This document shows positions 1 to 12,265 of a stretch of DNA of 64,000 nucleotides, piece after piece. Numbering within the stretch: position 1 is the stretch's first letter; every line of letters begins with the position of its first letter. The notes under the pieces were generated by a model. That model did no database searches and was not told where the DNA came from. It saw only the letters and a program-made list of their open reading frames with translations. Source of the DNA: Mugil cephalus (taxonomy: Eukaryota; Chordata; Actinopteri; Mugiliformes; Mugilidae); assembly GCF_022458985.1 (NCBI RefSeq), contig NC_061786.1:2837501-2901500 (forward strand), in the 5' to 3' direction. A program made the position numbers and the translations under genes.

Positions 1-3000
1 TTGATACAGATTGTCATACATGAACATGCTCAGTTTGGAGGGGAGGCCTTTGAACTCCACTGTGATGTAGAAGATGCCACCACGATGAAGCTGTCCCCCA
101 TCATATCCGTCAGAGTCATCAGAGGATGGTGAGGGATTTCTTAGGTCTCAGTAGCTGCACTATGAATGCTATTGTGCACAAGAAGTGCAGGTGGTGGGAA
201 AATTACTCTTACTTCAGTTTTATAATGTGGTGAATAAATCATAGTTAAAGATTTTCAAGTAATGTGATTACACTTTCTTCTGCTAGTCTTCATTCTTCAG
301 TTATTCACTCCCATCCTCTTTGTTCCCTTTCACTTGTTCTCTAAAGACATACAGTGTGTCCTTTAATCTCCTTGACCCTTCAAGCATGCACCTCTTGTAG
401 CTACAGCATCTATGAAAGTGATACAACAGTGTGATTATCCCTGTTTAGATATCTAAGTGACGAATTTTGTGGGTCATTATTCCGTCTCTCATTAGCTGGC
501 TCCTTTATGAAAAGCCTGGCTTCCAGGGCCGTGTCATTGCTCTTGAAGAAGGTCCTTCAGAGCATATTGTGAATATGTGGGCGGAGGAGGGAACTACAAC
601 AACCCTAGACTCGATGGGTCAGCCTATTCCAACAGAGCCTATGATCATAGGTTCTATTCGACTGGCTGTAAGGGTAAGTATTTACTTACCTAATTTGTCG
701 ATCTGCTTTGCTCCATCCATATTGTTGTTGTGGCTATTTGTCCTGTGAAGTTGTTGCTCACCTTTGATATTTTATACCTGCTGAAATTTGTACTATTTGA
801 CTCTTTTTGAATCAGTTTGTTTTTCAATTTTAGACCATGTGGCATTCTTAAAGTATCTTATTTTTTTGATATCTTCAGAATTTCATATTCTTGTGTACTG
901 TCAATGAAATGTTCAATAGCCTAGGTATCTAGCGTTATTTGGAAAAAAAAAATTTGTGTGTCTTTAAGGACTACAGCACACCCCGAATAGACCTGTTTGC
1001 AGAGGTCAACGGGCTGGGGAGGATGTCATCTTACTGTGATGACACTGAAGAGGTTGGCTCCTATGGGATGCCACAGACCACCGGCTCCATTAAGGTCCAT
1101 TCTGGAGTGTAAGTTGAAATGACGCTTATTCCAGTAGCCCATTCAGATCAATCATTTAAATTTATGTGAATCGTGTTTTTGCATTTTGGTCATATCATTT
1201 TGATTTCTAGTGACAACCCTGGTATTAATGCTGCTATTAAGTTTTCAAGCTCATAAAAATGTTGCTTTTCTGAAGACTTTCTGAGCAATAATCTCTGTTT
1301 TCTCAGGCATCTGTTTTCTGTCTGTGAAGGAATGCAAGCTGCAGGCTAGAGCTTGTGGTTGTCATAGTTGTAACTGCAGGAAATTATTTATGGTCATGAG
1401 TTTTAACTGGGTCTTCGTGTAGAAAGTGAAAGAACCTTTATTATTCTCTTTATAATAAAGTACAATAAGGCAGATTTATTTCTTTTAAGCATTGTGAAGT
1501 ACTTACCCTGATCACTTTTACTTCATTTTCATCACCCTCTCTCTTGTGGTGCTTGTGTGTCAATAGATGGCTGGTGTACACTGAACCAGGTTTTCAGGGA
1601 TTCATAGGTGTGCTGGAAGTGGGGGAATATCCTTGCCCAGAGGCCTGGGGGTTCCTTGAGCCGTTCATTGGCTCTCTCAGACCTCTCCGAATGGTACAGC
1701 ACATGAACTATGCACCACTGATTTATGTTTGCAATATATTAACATCTTGACAGTTGCCTAGTTCTGACATTTATGTATTTATTTCAGGGAGGAATCAGGG
1801 TGGAGCATCCAAATGAAGTCAAGGTTTGTTGGCAGAAACCATACATACAAGGACAACTCTTACATGTTCAGTCTGTTGAAAATAACTAATGGCCTAATAC
1901 CTTGTGTAGAGGCAAAAGATGGTTAAGGAAAGACAGAAGTTTAGCTTAGACACGTTCGTCTAATATGACTCATTATATTGATGGGATGAATTAAATTCAC
2001 TGGGGTTGGGACATGTTGCAAATGGTTCAAGCAAATTTAATACGAATGTGAGATGTGAAATTGGCAAATTCCTCCCCTAAAAGAAGAATGGATTTGCTAA
2101 CGGAAACGGTGTTTCTAAAAGTCAAATGATGGCTTCAAAAAACAAAAGCAAAAAAATTAGCCAAACAGTTCTATAAATAACCCACGCGAAATGTCTATTC
2201 TGGATACAGGACAAAGAAAGAATACAAAGTAAGGGCATGTCCGAGCACCTTCCACTATGGTATGCTCACCGCTCTTAGTCTGCAGCCTGTACTTGTAGCT
2301 TGTATGTATTAGAAGCAAAAAACAGGCTTGGGAAGAAAGTAGCATGTGTCCTCTTCAGCAAGGCACCTAACCCTGAACTGCTCAGTAAAGATCTTCTATT
2401 AAAGGCCAGGTACTGTGTCTCAGCATATATTGTACTATTCACTCTAATCTGTGGAAACGTAGCGTTCTATCTTTGGGCAGGAATGGACCAAAAATTGCTT
2501 ACAACTGTACAAATTCATATACACTTAACGCACGCTTTGAAGGACTGTGACCATCGCATGTCTTTCTTTTGTGCAGGCCTTAGTGTTCGAGAAGTCAAAC
2601 TTTGACGGACGCTGTGTGGAGCTGGACAATGATGTCTACGACTTGCAAGAACAGGAAGAAGGAACCGCTGACAAACCTGATGTGAACAAGAAGACACTGT
2701 CTGCAGTTGGGTCTATAAAGATACTGGGTGGCCTGTGAGTATCTCTAGTTTTGGCGGCGGCCAGTCATTACAACACGTAAAGGCGAAACGTGTGTTTTAT
2801 TACATTTCAGATTGTTTCTTTCATAGTTAGTAGCTTAAAAAGGTCTGCTAATATTTGATTTTGTCTTATAGTTGGGTAGGCTATCAAGAGGCGGACTTTG
2901 AAGGCCAGCAGTACATACTGGAGGAGGGGGAGTATGCTCACTGCGGTGACTGGGGAGGATGTGAGGACGGGCTCCAGTCACTTCGCCCTGTAATCGGCGT

Positions 3001-6000
3001 ACGTATCACCTGAAACATGAACCTGCAACATCCCACTGATTGCTGTGGTGTCTGTGCACTGCACACTTAAACAGTGTTACAGTTTCTGTTGATATTATAC
3101 GAATAGGAAACGGTGAAATAAGAGACCTGGAGTTTCATACATATTATTAATTTGCTGTGGTGTCATCTTCCCAAGGATTTCCTGTCTCCACACGTTAAGC
3201 TGTTCAGTGAGAGGAACTTTGATGGGCTGGGACTCAGTGTGGACTTGTTGGGTCCTGTCCCAAACATGGAGGACATAGGCCATGGCATCAAAACCCAGTC
3301 TATCAACGTCACCAGTGGAGTGTAAGTCAGCTTCTTTTAGAAGGACAGACAAAGAACTAAAGAAAGGAAGATAGCAACATATTCTCTGTGTTAGTGCTCC
3401 CTTAAACAGTCAGGAGTGTGTTTCTTAGATGTCTAAACGTTCTGTTAGTGAGCAAACAAACATGCACACACAAGTGCTCACACACACAGCCCCTAAAGAT
3501 CAACTATTTATTAGGTGGTCAGACTGATCCATTTGTGTAGCTGGGTGAACTCTTAACCCGTACCCACCTTTATTTAACATTCCACTGTTTTCTTTGCGTC
3601 TGTCTTGCCTTTCGTTGTACAGCCTCATAGAGCCATGGACTTGTTCCTTTTATAATGATAAGACTGTAGTTAAAGTCAGTGATTTAACCTGCCTCTGATT
3701 TTATGTGACATTATTGCAGGTTTTTCTGTCAGTGCGTTATTTAGCGTCTCTTTTTTTTGCGTGCTCTTCAGGTGGGTGGCCTTTGAAAATCCTGGGTTCA
3801 GCGGAGAGCTCTATTTGCTGGAGAAAGGCATGTATGCAAACCCGGGCGACTGGGGAGCGCAGAACTTCAAGATCTCATCCATACAGCCCGTCTTCCATGT
3901 AAGAAATGATAAGGATCGCTTAAACACATTGAAGTAATGGTACATTTTCATTGGATGTTTGAAAGAAACAGCATCTGCAAAGCAAAAGTTAGTAATCCCT
4001 CCTGTTTGTTCTGCAGGACATGCTGATGAGAGCGACAAAATTCAAGGTATCATGTGTTTATTCAAGAGTATTTATTGAAGAGGACTAATCAGGATTAATG
4101 AGGTCAACTAAGGCTGTTTGGGTGTGTTTTACAGGTCCATCTATACTCTGAACCAGACTTTCAGGGAAGGCTGGTAGCTCTGGATGACACAATAGCAGCT
4201 CTGGATGAGGACTTCACTGCCAGGTCCTGTAAGGTTCTGGCTGGAAGGTAAGCACATCTTAACTGCCGGGAAACAGCTGTGGGATGAGAAAAATGTGTTT
4301 CTTGGTTATTTAACTTTTTAGGAAGTCACAAAATAACCTTAGAAAAATTCAACTGACTGTATTTTAATGTTAGAAGTAAGGAGTAAATGTCAAAATTGAA
4401 GAAAAAGATGGTGTCTTTGTGTGTCAGCTGGGTGGCATATGAGGGGGCCCAGTTCACAGAGAACATGTATGTCCTGGAGGAGGGAGAATACCCCAACACA
4501 GAGGCGATGGGCTTCCTGTCCTCAGACCCCAAAATCAGATCCATACAGACCGTAGGACACGTGAGTGTTACAATATGTGGAAATCTGTACAACCCAGTGT
4601 GAGTCTCATTCTGGTCTATTTGTGATCTAAATGGCCTGTTTTAGTCCTTTTCAATGACAGTGAAAATGTTAAACTTTCTTTTCCTGTGCTGCAGGAGCTC
4701 TCTCTGCCCTCCATCACTTTGTTCACTAAAGTGGGCTTTAAAGGTCGCAGGTTGGTGCTGACGAATGGAGCTGTAAACCTGCTGCAGGCAGGCATGGACG
4801 CCCGCATACGCTCCCTGGTGGTGGAGGGAGGAATGTATGTAACCTTCTTGGCAGTTTAAGTCATGTTTTTATTGTCTTTGGAAGCAGTCTGTATAATCTA
4901 GATGTGGAAACTGTTGCATCACTGTCAGTTCAGACACAAATGAAACATGCTACTAATGCAGACTGAGAGACAAAAGAAAATGAGTTTATGTGAAGCTAGT
5001 GATTATTAAAGTCAACATAGATATTTCTTTATTTTTAATTGCTATCGACTGAATAAATAGTTTTAACCACACTCTTGAACATATGTACATATGTACAGTT
5101 TCCAGTTTAACCAGACTTTGAGCCACTGCTGCCTGAAGAGGTTGAAGATTCCTGCAAAGGGTCTGACGGGGACCTGTTAAATTCCCTTAAATGGTGTTAG
5201 TTTAGTTTTTAGAGCTAAGCATGTTCAAGAGCATTAAAAACCTCAAATGTGTGTGGAAGCCGTCAAGTCAATGATAAAACATAGTAAAAACATCACTCGT
5301 ACTGCTCATTTGCGATTTTGTGAGATGTTACGACAGCAGTTTTCAATCTTCAGGCAAATCTCTGAGCCCCCTTGGCAACTGTCTTCTCTGCAGGTGGGTG
5401 TTGTATGAAGGCAGTAACTACAGAGGTCGACAGCTGCTCCTCCAGCCAGGTGAAGTGGATGACTTGTGTAAGCACAGCGACTGGCAGTGGCTGGGATCCC
5501 TACGGCCATTACTCCAGGTAAGAGCAGGAGAACTTAAAGCCTGTGGAAAACAGTCACAAATCTAATCAGTGACAAGGGTTTACCCGAGTTGTTCATTTTC
5601 AGTTCTAAAAAAGTATTTGGGCACTTATCCCCCCATTAAAACGCTATGTTTTTCACTAGTTTGGAAGCCAGAAAATATCTTTGCAGGCAGAACGTTGTTC
5701 TGAAGTGGCTTTGTTGGTAACTGCTTATGCTCAGTCAAATCATTTGTGTGGGCTTCGTATCATGGTGGACGGTAGTCATTCCTGTCTTCTGGCCCCATAG
5801 ATTTGAATTCTATCCAATAGAAGGCAGTCAAACAATGCTTTCTTGTCTCTTCTCGTCTTGAACTTTCCTTTTTATAACCATTTCCAAAGTTCTTAATCTT
5901 ACACATGTGCTCCTAGCACAACTAACCACAGATGTGCTCCACCACATGTTCCACTCAGTTTGACAGTCAGAACATGTCCAACTATGTTTTTTGATTTAAT

Positions 6001-7711
6001 TATTTCAGGATAAAGTGTTTGGTCGGATTTGTGCTAAATGTGCATTTGTTTAGAGCCAATGTTAGTGTAATATTTCATGAACCTTGTTGAGGTTTCCTGT
6101 TACTTTAACGTAAGCACTTCCTGATGAATAAAATACCAAATGGAACACATTTATAAATACAGTCGACTTGATGGACTAACTCAGGCATTCATGAAACAAA
6201 TCTAACTACTTTGCATATTTCTTTCCAACAGAAACAGACATACTTCCATCTGCGGAACAGGGAAACAGGAGGTTTAATGTCTCTGACAGGAACCCTGGAT
6301 GATGTTAAGCTGATGAGAATTCAGGCCACGGAGGAGACAGGAGGGTTAGAGCAGATCTGGCTATATCGGGACGGACAACTCACCTGCAAGGTACTCGACC
6401 CGAAAACTTCTCACGCTGGTGCCTGTTCAAAGGCAGCGCTTCACTCTCACAATGACAGGAACAGGGTCGCCTACAGAAAAAAACAACAGCAGCATTGTGA
6501 GTGAGGAAAGCGGAACAATAAGTAGGGGTTGCAAACAGAACCCTCACCTACTTTCCACTCACAAGCACGGCAAGTTGTGCGCATAGGTGCACATGACCCA
6601 GCAAAGAAGTGGAATAAAACCCTGAGAATATTGCCCTGGCACCGCCCACAATGGCAAGGCAATATTAGAACCTTTGTGTAACAAATCAAAGTGTGATCAT
6701 TTGGATGCAAAGGTGTTGTGTACCTAAAAACAAGGGTGTGATCCAGATTATGTTGAAAACAGGAAGTGACACATATACCCAGGAGAATTTAGTTCATTCC
6801 ACTAGACGTGTTCACCAAAGGGCCGGCACTATCTTGTCTGTCCTGTTTCTGGTCTGGCAGCCAAACCTTGTGATCAGATGCCAGTGTAGGTTTATGGTAA
6901 GTTAGGCAATGGAGCAATAAGCCATGGTTTTTTCCTTGTTTCCATTTTCCTGTCTTACTATCTATCTCTGTGTATACTTTATTGCAGATCCAGATAGAAG
7001 TTTTAGTTATTAACTGTGGCAGTCTAGCTGAAGGAATTACAAAACAAAGAATGGCTTTTTAGGTCTCAGATTCGTATGTTTCCTTAAGGAATGTGGTTTA
7101 CTTGTTTAACTAGTAGGTCACATAGAAAGCAGAAGAACAAAGTAGAAAAGACAGTTAAATAGTGCCTACTAATAAATGCTCATCTCTGTGTCGTCCCTTT
7201 GTCCAGCTGCTGGAGGACTGTTGCCTGGAGACAGCAGGCAGCGTGGTGATGGCAGGCAGCCGGCTTTGTGTCTCCCCAGAGCGAGGCAAAGACATCCAGC
7301 TGTGGAACATCACCCCGGATGGTCTGGTGCACTGCCACCTCAAACCCGAGCTGATCCTAGAGATCAAAGGTCAGCTTAGCTTTAACGTCAAGAATATCTT
7401 TGTGCAGTTATGTTTTATAAAACCCTTTTAAAAATAATTGTGCAGCACAGATTCAGGCTGTGGAAGAGACTCTGTCCAGCAGTGAAAATGGCAGCACAGA
7501 CTTTTTTCAAATAATAATAATAATTACATATCCCTGCTTCAACCACAGCCTGTGTTGGCAGTTTACAAATTAAACATTTTTTTAACAAGTAAGATCACCT
7601 TCGTTGTGTTTTATTTTCCTAGGTGGACACCAGTATGACAAGAACCAGGTCATCCTCAACACATTTGATGAAAGAAAGCTGAACCAGAGGTGGGCTGTGG
7701 AGATCCTGTGA
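1..7711 (+). CDS. crybg1: crybg1 (AIM1), beta/gamma-crystallin domain protein 1, 3' part
   Basis: Partial gene; upstream exons lie outside the window. Exons: 1-128, 496-673, 969-1108, 1567-1693, 1788-1823, 2577-2734, 2872-2998, 3176-3321, 3772-3898, 4017-4046, 4135-4247, 4428-4560, 4695-4834, 5394-5517, 6232-6390, 7207-7369, 7623-7711 (TGA). They join in one frame to 705 residues. Twelve Greek-key motifs of the form W-x-x-Y/F-E-x4-F-x-G can be read (for example [33 protein letters not shown]), which makes six beta-gamma domains. The last three exons form a ricin-B-like beta-trefoil with Q-x-W remnants (EQIW, IQLW, QRW), as in vertebrate AIM1. The Ca-binding D/N-D/N-x-x-S/T-S signature is only partly kept. 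The family is a non-lens crystallin relative linked to cytoskeleton and tumour suppression; its function is inferred by homology. The position next to rtn4ip1 and qrsl1 matches human 6q21. The exact start of the first exon is uncertain, since it may continue left of base 1. Confidence 0.93.
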
Positions 7712-8531
7712 TGTGATGAGCCTTAGTCCGCCAGAGAATCTCTTCAGTGGCCCTCTCAGTCCTCTGACGCCCTGTCAGGAAACTGACACCAAACCTGCAG
7801 CTCTACTGTGGTACCCACAACAGAGACAGTGGGTATATTGTAGTATGTTGACTCTTGTTGAGGAGGCTGATCAATATCATACTAGCAACCAGCGTCTGAA
7901 CATGCACCCAGGCAGCATTTGATTAAATGTGTTCTTCTCTGTAGAACAAATGATAATTGTAAATTGTTGACTTTCCTACACTGCATACCAAAGACTGTGC
8001 ATTATTCATGTTTCCACTGCATATAGTGACAACTCAGCCCTGTTCCATTGCTGCATTTTCTTAACTTTATGGTACTTCTCATTTGTGGGTTTCTCTGTCT
8101 GTTTTCTGATAATTATGTCAGCTATTATGAATGTACATTGTATATTGACAGCTGCAATATGAAGTCTGACATGGCTACACTCCAAAGATGTCTGTAGACC
8201 AGCATGTTTTCATTTTGTAATTTCTGTATATTCTGTTTAAGTTTTGATAGACCTTTACACTTTCACACCAACTGTACTTTACATTACAGGTTGTACATAA
8301 GTGTCAAGTGTACAGAATGGGTTTCAATTTTTAAAAAGAACCACAAGAATAATGCTGCCCACCGTCAATGATGTAAATATGTGAGAAAAGTGTTACAACA
8401 ATTAAAAGAAGAATTTGATGTTTTGTCTTTTTTTATGGTGTCCAGTTTCAGTGTGATACAGTGTGATAAATAATACATTATTGGTTCAAAATAAGATGAA
8501 GTCACTATATTAATACCAGCAGAAGAATAAA
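7712..8531 (+). terminator. crybg1: crybg1 3' UTR and polyadenylation signals
   Basis: No open frame of note follows the crybg1 stop. ATTAAA at 8401-8406 is the first good poly(A) hexamer. A canonical AATAAA lies at 8526-8531. Transcript ends just after either site are an inference. Confidence 0.5.
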
Positions 8532-8544
8532 AAGGAATTTTATT
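8526..8544. terminator. possible bidirectional poly(A) palindrome
   Basis: AATAAA on the plus strand (8526-8531) is followed eight bases later by AATAAA on the minus strand (TTTATT at 8539-8544), within a near-palindrome. It sits between the convergent crybg1 and rtn4ip1 genes and could end both transcripts. rtn4ip1 also has closer candidates at about 9390-9520, so shared use is only inferred. Confidence 0.3.
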
Positions 8545-9071
8545 CCTTGTTCAGACAACATCTGAAAGACATGATGAGGTAAAAAGCACCATGATCGCAC
8601 TATGATCAACTTCATAACACATGCAACTAGAACACCACCAACAGGGAGTTTTTAATGAAACAAATGATCTTAGCAGGTGTCCCTGACACCAGAAAGTGTG
8701 CTGGCTGTGTTACTCATGACGCTAACGAATAGAGTATTTTCAGATCAAAACATTTACAGTATTTATATTTGGATAAAAATTACAGTATCATACCTACTTA
8801 TGTGGCGAACAAAATCTTTAGTTAAAATGCAAAATGAGTTTTAACTACATGATAAACTATGAACCAGGCATTTAACCACTTGTGACCACATCCTTTCAGT
8901 TGTTAGAACATGGTGGATTCCACCTACACAGCTAACGTTCTCTTCCTACGCAGCGTTTCGCTTTGTTCATTTCGCACTGCAATTTCAGAATCAGCTTTAC
9001 TGAGCCATTTACACATTGATTGAGTTAAATAAAAAAAAAAATATATATGAACAACTGGCCAATAACATACA

Positions 9072-9310
9072 CGGCATGACAATATGACCACCTTACTAGT
9101 ATTGTGTAGGTCTCCCTTATGCCTCATCAGAGAATAGACATGGTCCTTCTGAGGGCGTCCTGTGGTGTCTGGTAACAAGATGTTGTTAGTGGGGAGCTTT
9201 GGGTCCTGTGGGTTGAGGGGAGGGGCCTCTGTGGATCATCCCACCAACACCTTGTGCTGTTCTTTATGTATTTGAGTTGTTCCTAAACTGTTTTTGAGGG
9301 TGTTTGTTTC
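9072..9310 (-). mobile_element. Tc1-like transposon fragment
   Basis: Begins with the terminal-repeat sequence GCATGACAATATGACCACCT. It then reads through text typical of a widespread teleost Tc1 family (the GCATAACATTATGACCAC terminal family), here as a diverged end piece lacking most of the transposase. The motif CACCTTGTGCTGTTCTT at about 9249 recurs inverted in the related copy at 15662-16102. The right boundary is approximate. Confidence 0.6.
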
Positions 9311-9593
9311 CAGGGTGTGACAGATTTGAGTGATCTGCATCTCAACTGTACTCTGAATACTCATCAATCAACACAGCTTTCCTTTAAGTGACATATTTAT
9401 TTTTCATTCAGCAAATAAAACTTGCCAAACAGTTTAAATCATATGCACATTAGCAGCCAAATAACAACTAAGTAGAAAAGGTCACACAGTGGAAAGGTGA
9501 CGGTAGCAACCGTATTTAATAAATTTGACTCAAATCATTGCTCTCAAATTATTTCTGTAGAAGAATCCAGCCACTCTTCAGGTCATCAGTCAT

Positions 9594-12206
9594 TCAGTCA
9601 TCCCCTCCTTTGCTGATCTGGACGACAGTCTTTCCTCTGGCGTGGCCCTTCTCCACCTTATCCAAAGCTTGGGGGACCTGCGAGAAGCTGAAGGTCTCCT
9701 CCACCACGGCCCGGATCTGGCAGAGAGGGCACACACAGGCAGAATGAACAGAGGTGACCCAAGGCAAGACAAAGTAACACTGAGAGTTGTAACAGAAGTA
9801 GTTGCATCAGAGAGGAAGTACACTAAAGCAATTTCCTTTAGTGACATAAATAAAAACTTTACAGCAACTATCAATCACACCATTGCGTCAATCTACCATA
9901 GACAAAAATACTTTGTGTTTTGTCATTTTAAACCCTGTTTTTAACTTCCCTGTGAAACAACATATGACTGTGAGCCAGACTGGCACCACTCCCTTGCATC
10001 AAAGAACTAATTAACACAAAACGTCTCAGAGAAATATACACATGATTATGAATCATTATCATATTAACTACCTAAAATGAGAGAAAATGTCCTTAATTAA
10101 AATTATTTGAGGTGTATTTTAGTCTTTTAGTTTGGCCTACACCCCAGGAGCTTATGACCTACACTGCAGCCAGTCACCAGGGGGAGCTCTACTTGCTTTG
10201 GCTTCACTTTTGAGGAGGTGTTGTACCATCCATCCTTACACAATCTATGTGGTGTATACACTATAATTTATTACAATGGATCCATTTTAAATTTACTAAC
10301 ATATCAAATGCATTCAGTGAAATATAACTTATGCGGCATTTCTTAAAGTATTTTTATGACTATACAATATGCACCAAATGAACACTCCATATCAATGATA
10401 TGTAACCCTTGTCACTCACTGGTTTCTGGACTACATTTCTGAAGTCTTTTTAATTGTATTATTATTTTTACTTTTTAATTTATGTTTTGCTACAAACGAC
10501 CGCGTTTCCATATGTGGATAAGAGGGCAGATTTGGAAGGAGTAAGGGGTTGATCTGATAGAGAACCTACAGAAAACCTCAGTCACCTCAGACGAGACATG
10601 TTAATCACCCCTAGGAGGGCACCTTTTTGACGCCCAGTCTGACACCCAGTATCTGGAATTGTGGACAATACACAGCGCCAGCGCACAGATGAGTAAAAGT
10701 GAGTTCAGCTAATGGAATTATAATACAACAATAGACTGACTTAGAATTTAATGAACAAAGAAGACCATTGTTGTAAAGGAGACTAATGAAGTCAGAGATT
10801 TGTTAGAGCCAGCACCTTATGACTATCTGGCATTTCACTTCATGACACAACACTGGCTTCATGTTTTACACCCAAGCACAATTTCTTTTATAAACAGGCT
10901 ACAGAGGAAACTGAGCGTAGAGAATGAGGATACACGTGTTGACATACCTGTCCTGCATCCACCATGTCCCTTATTTCATCCAATGCTGGACCACTAGGTG
11001 CGACGAATCCCCAGCGGTAGTGAACTCCCTTGACTAGGTGCTATGAGAAAACACAACGACGGAAAAGGTGTGGAGATTAGCAACTGATCAACTGATCACC
11101 TCATCTAAAACTTGTTTTCAGGTCTGTTTGACCTGTAACAAAGAGAAATGAATATTAAAGCTAACTATCAGTTAGATGGGGCCAAGTCCACGGACATCAA
11201 AGTGACAGTCTGGTGACTTTTCTTCACTTGTGACAAGGGTATCATGTAGCATGTAAATTGATCCCACAGGTTATTGTGGCTGATTCGATGGGAATTCTAT
11301 GTTGTCTCGTCATCCAAAATCCAAAAACGTCTGCAGCAGGTGTTAATGAGAGACAATGGAAAAAGGTACACACCTCACGCGGGCTTCGTTATATTACACT
11401 GTCTAAAGTACAAATCGTGATCATGTTGAAAAAAAAAAAAAAGCTCATTCGATTCAACAATTCCAATGAGAAACTTTAACCGATTCTTGGAGTGGAGTGT
11501 GAGGACCAGATGACTAATCAGTAATCATTGTTGTATATTACAACCATTCACCCTTCTTGTTTGACTACATGTGTTTTCTCAGTGTGAACTGGACTTGTGA
11601 TAGAACAGCGACCTGTCCAGGGTGTATACTGCCTTACACAACCCTCTCCAACAGGGATGTTCAATTCATTTTGGTTAGAGCCACATACAGCAAGAATTGA
11701 ACTCAAGTGGTCAGGACCAGTCACAAAATACCTATCAAAAACTCCAAATGTATCCCTTTGTTTCAGTGGAAATAAGTACATTATGGAAATGTTCACATTT
11801 AGACTTAGACAGACTATAATGATCCACGAGGGAAATTGCTTTGTCACAGTAGCTTCGTTGCATATAAAAGTGAACTGATACATTTTTGAACAAAAAACAA
11901 AAGACTTAGACAGGAAACCCCTTCACTTTCATTATTGTAATGTCCTAAAAAAGCACAATATTCTTGATCTAGACAGCTATCAGATCTTTATGGATGCCTA
12001 TCTCTTCTTTAATGATTTAAATGTTTTAAATTGTCTTTTTTGTAAGAGGAACACAACCCTGGAACAAGTTACCACCACACATCCAAACAGCCACAACTAC
12101 TTGCTTTTTAAGTTTTTAAGCTAGTTAAAAATATATCAGACATGTACTCACACCACCTACATAGTTTTCTTAATCTAATGCATACTCTTTGGTTCTTGGT
12201 CTATTC

Positions 12207-12265
<59 letters not shown>

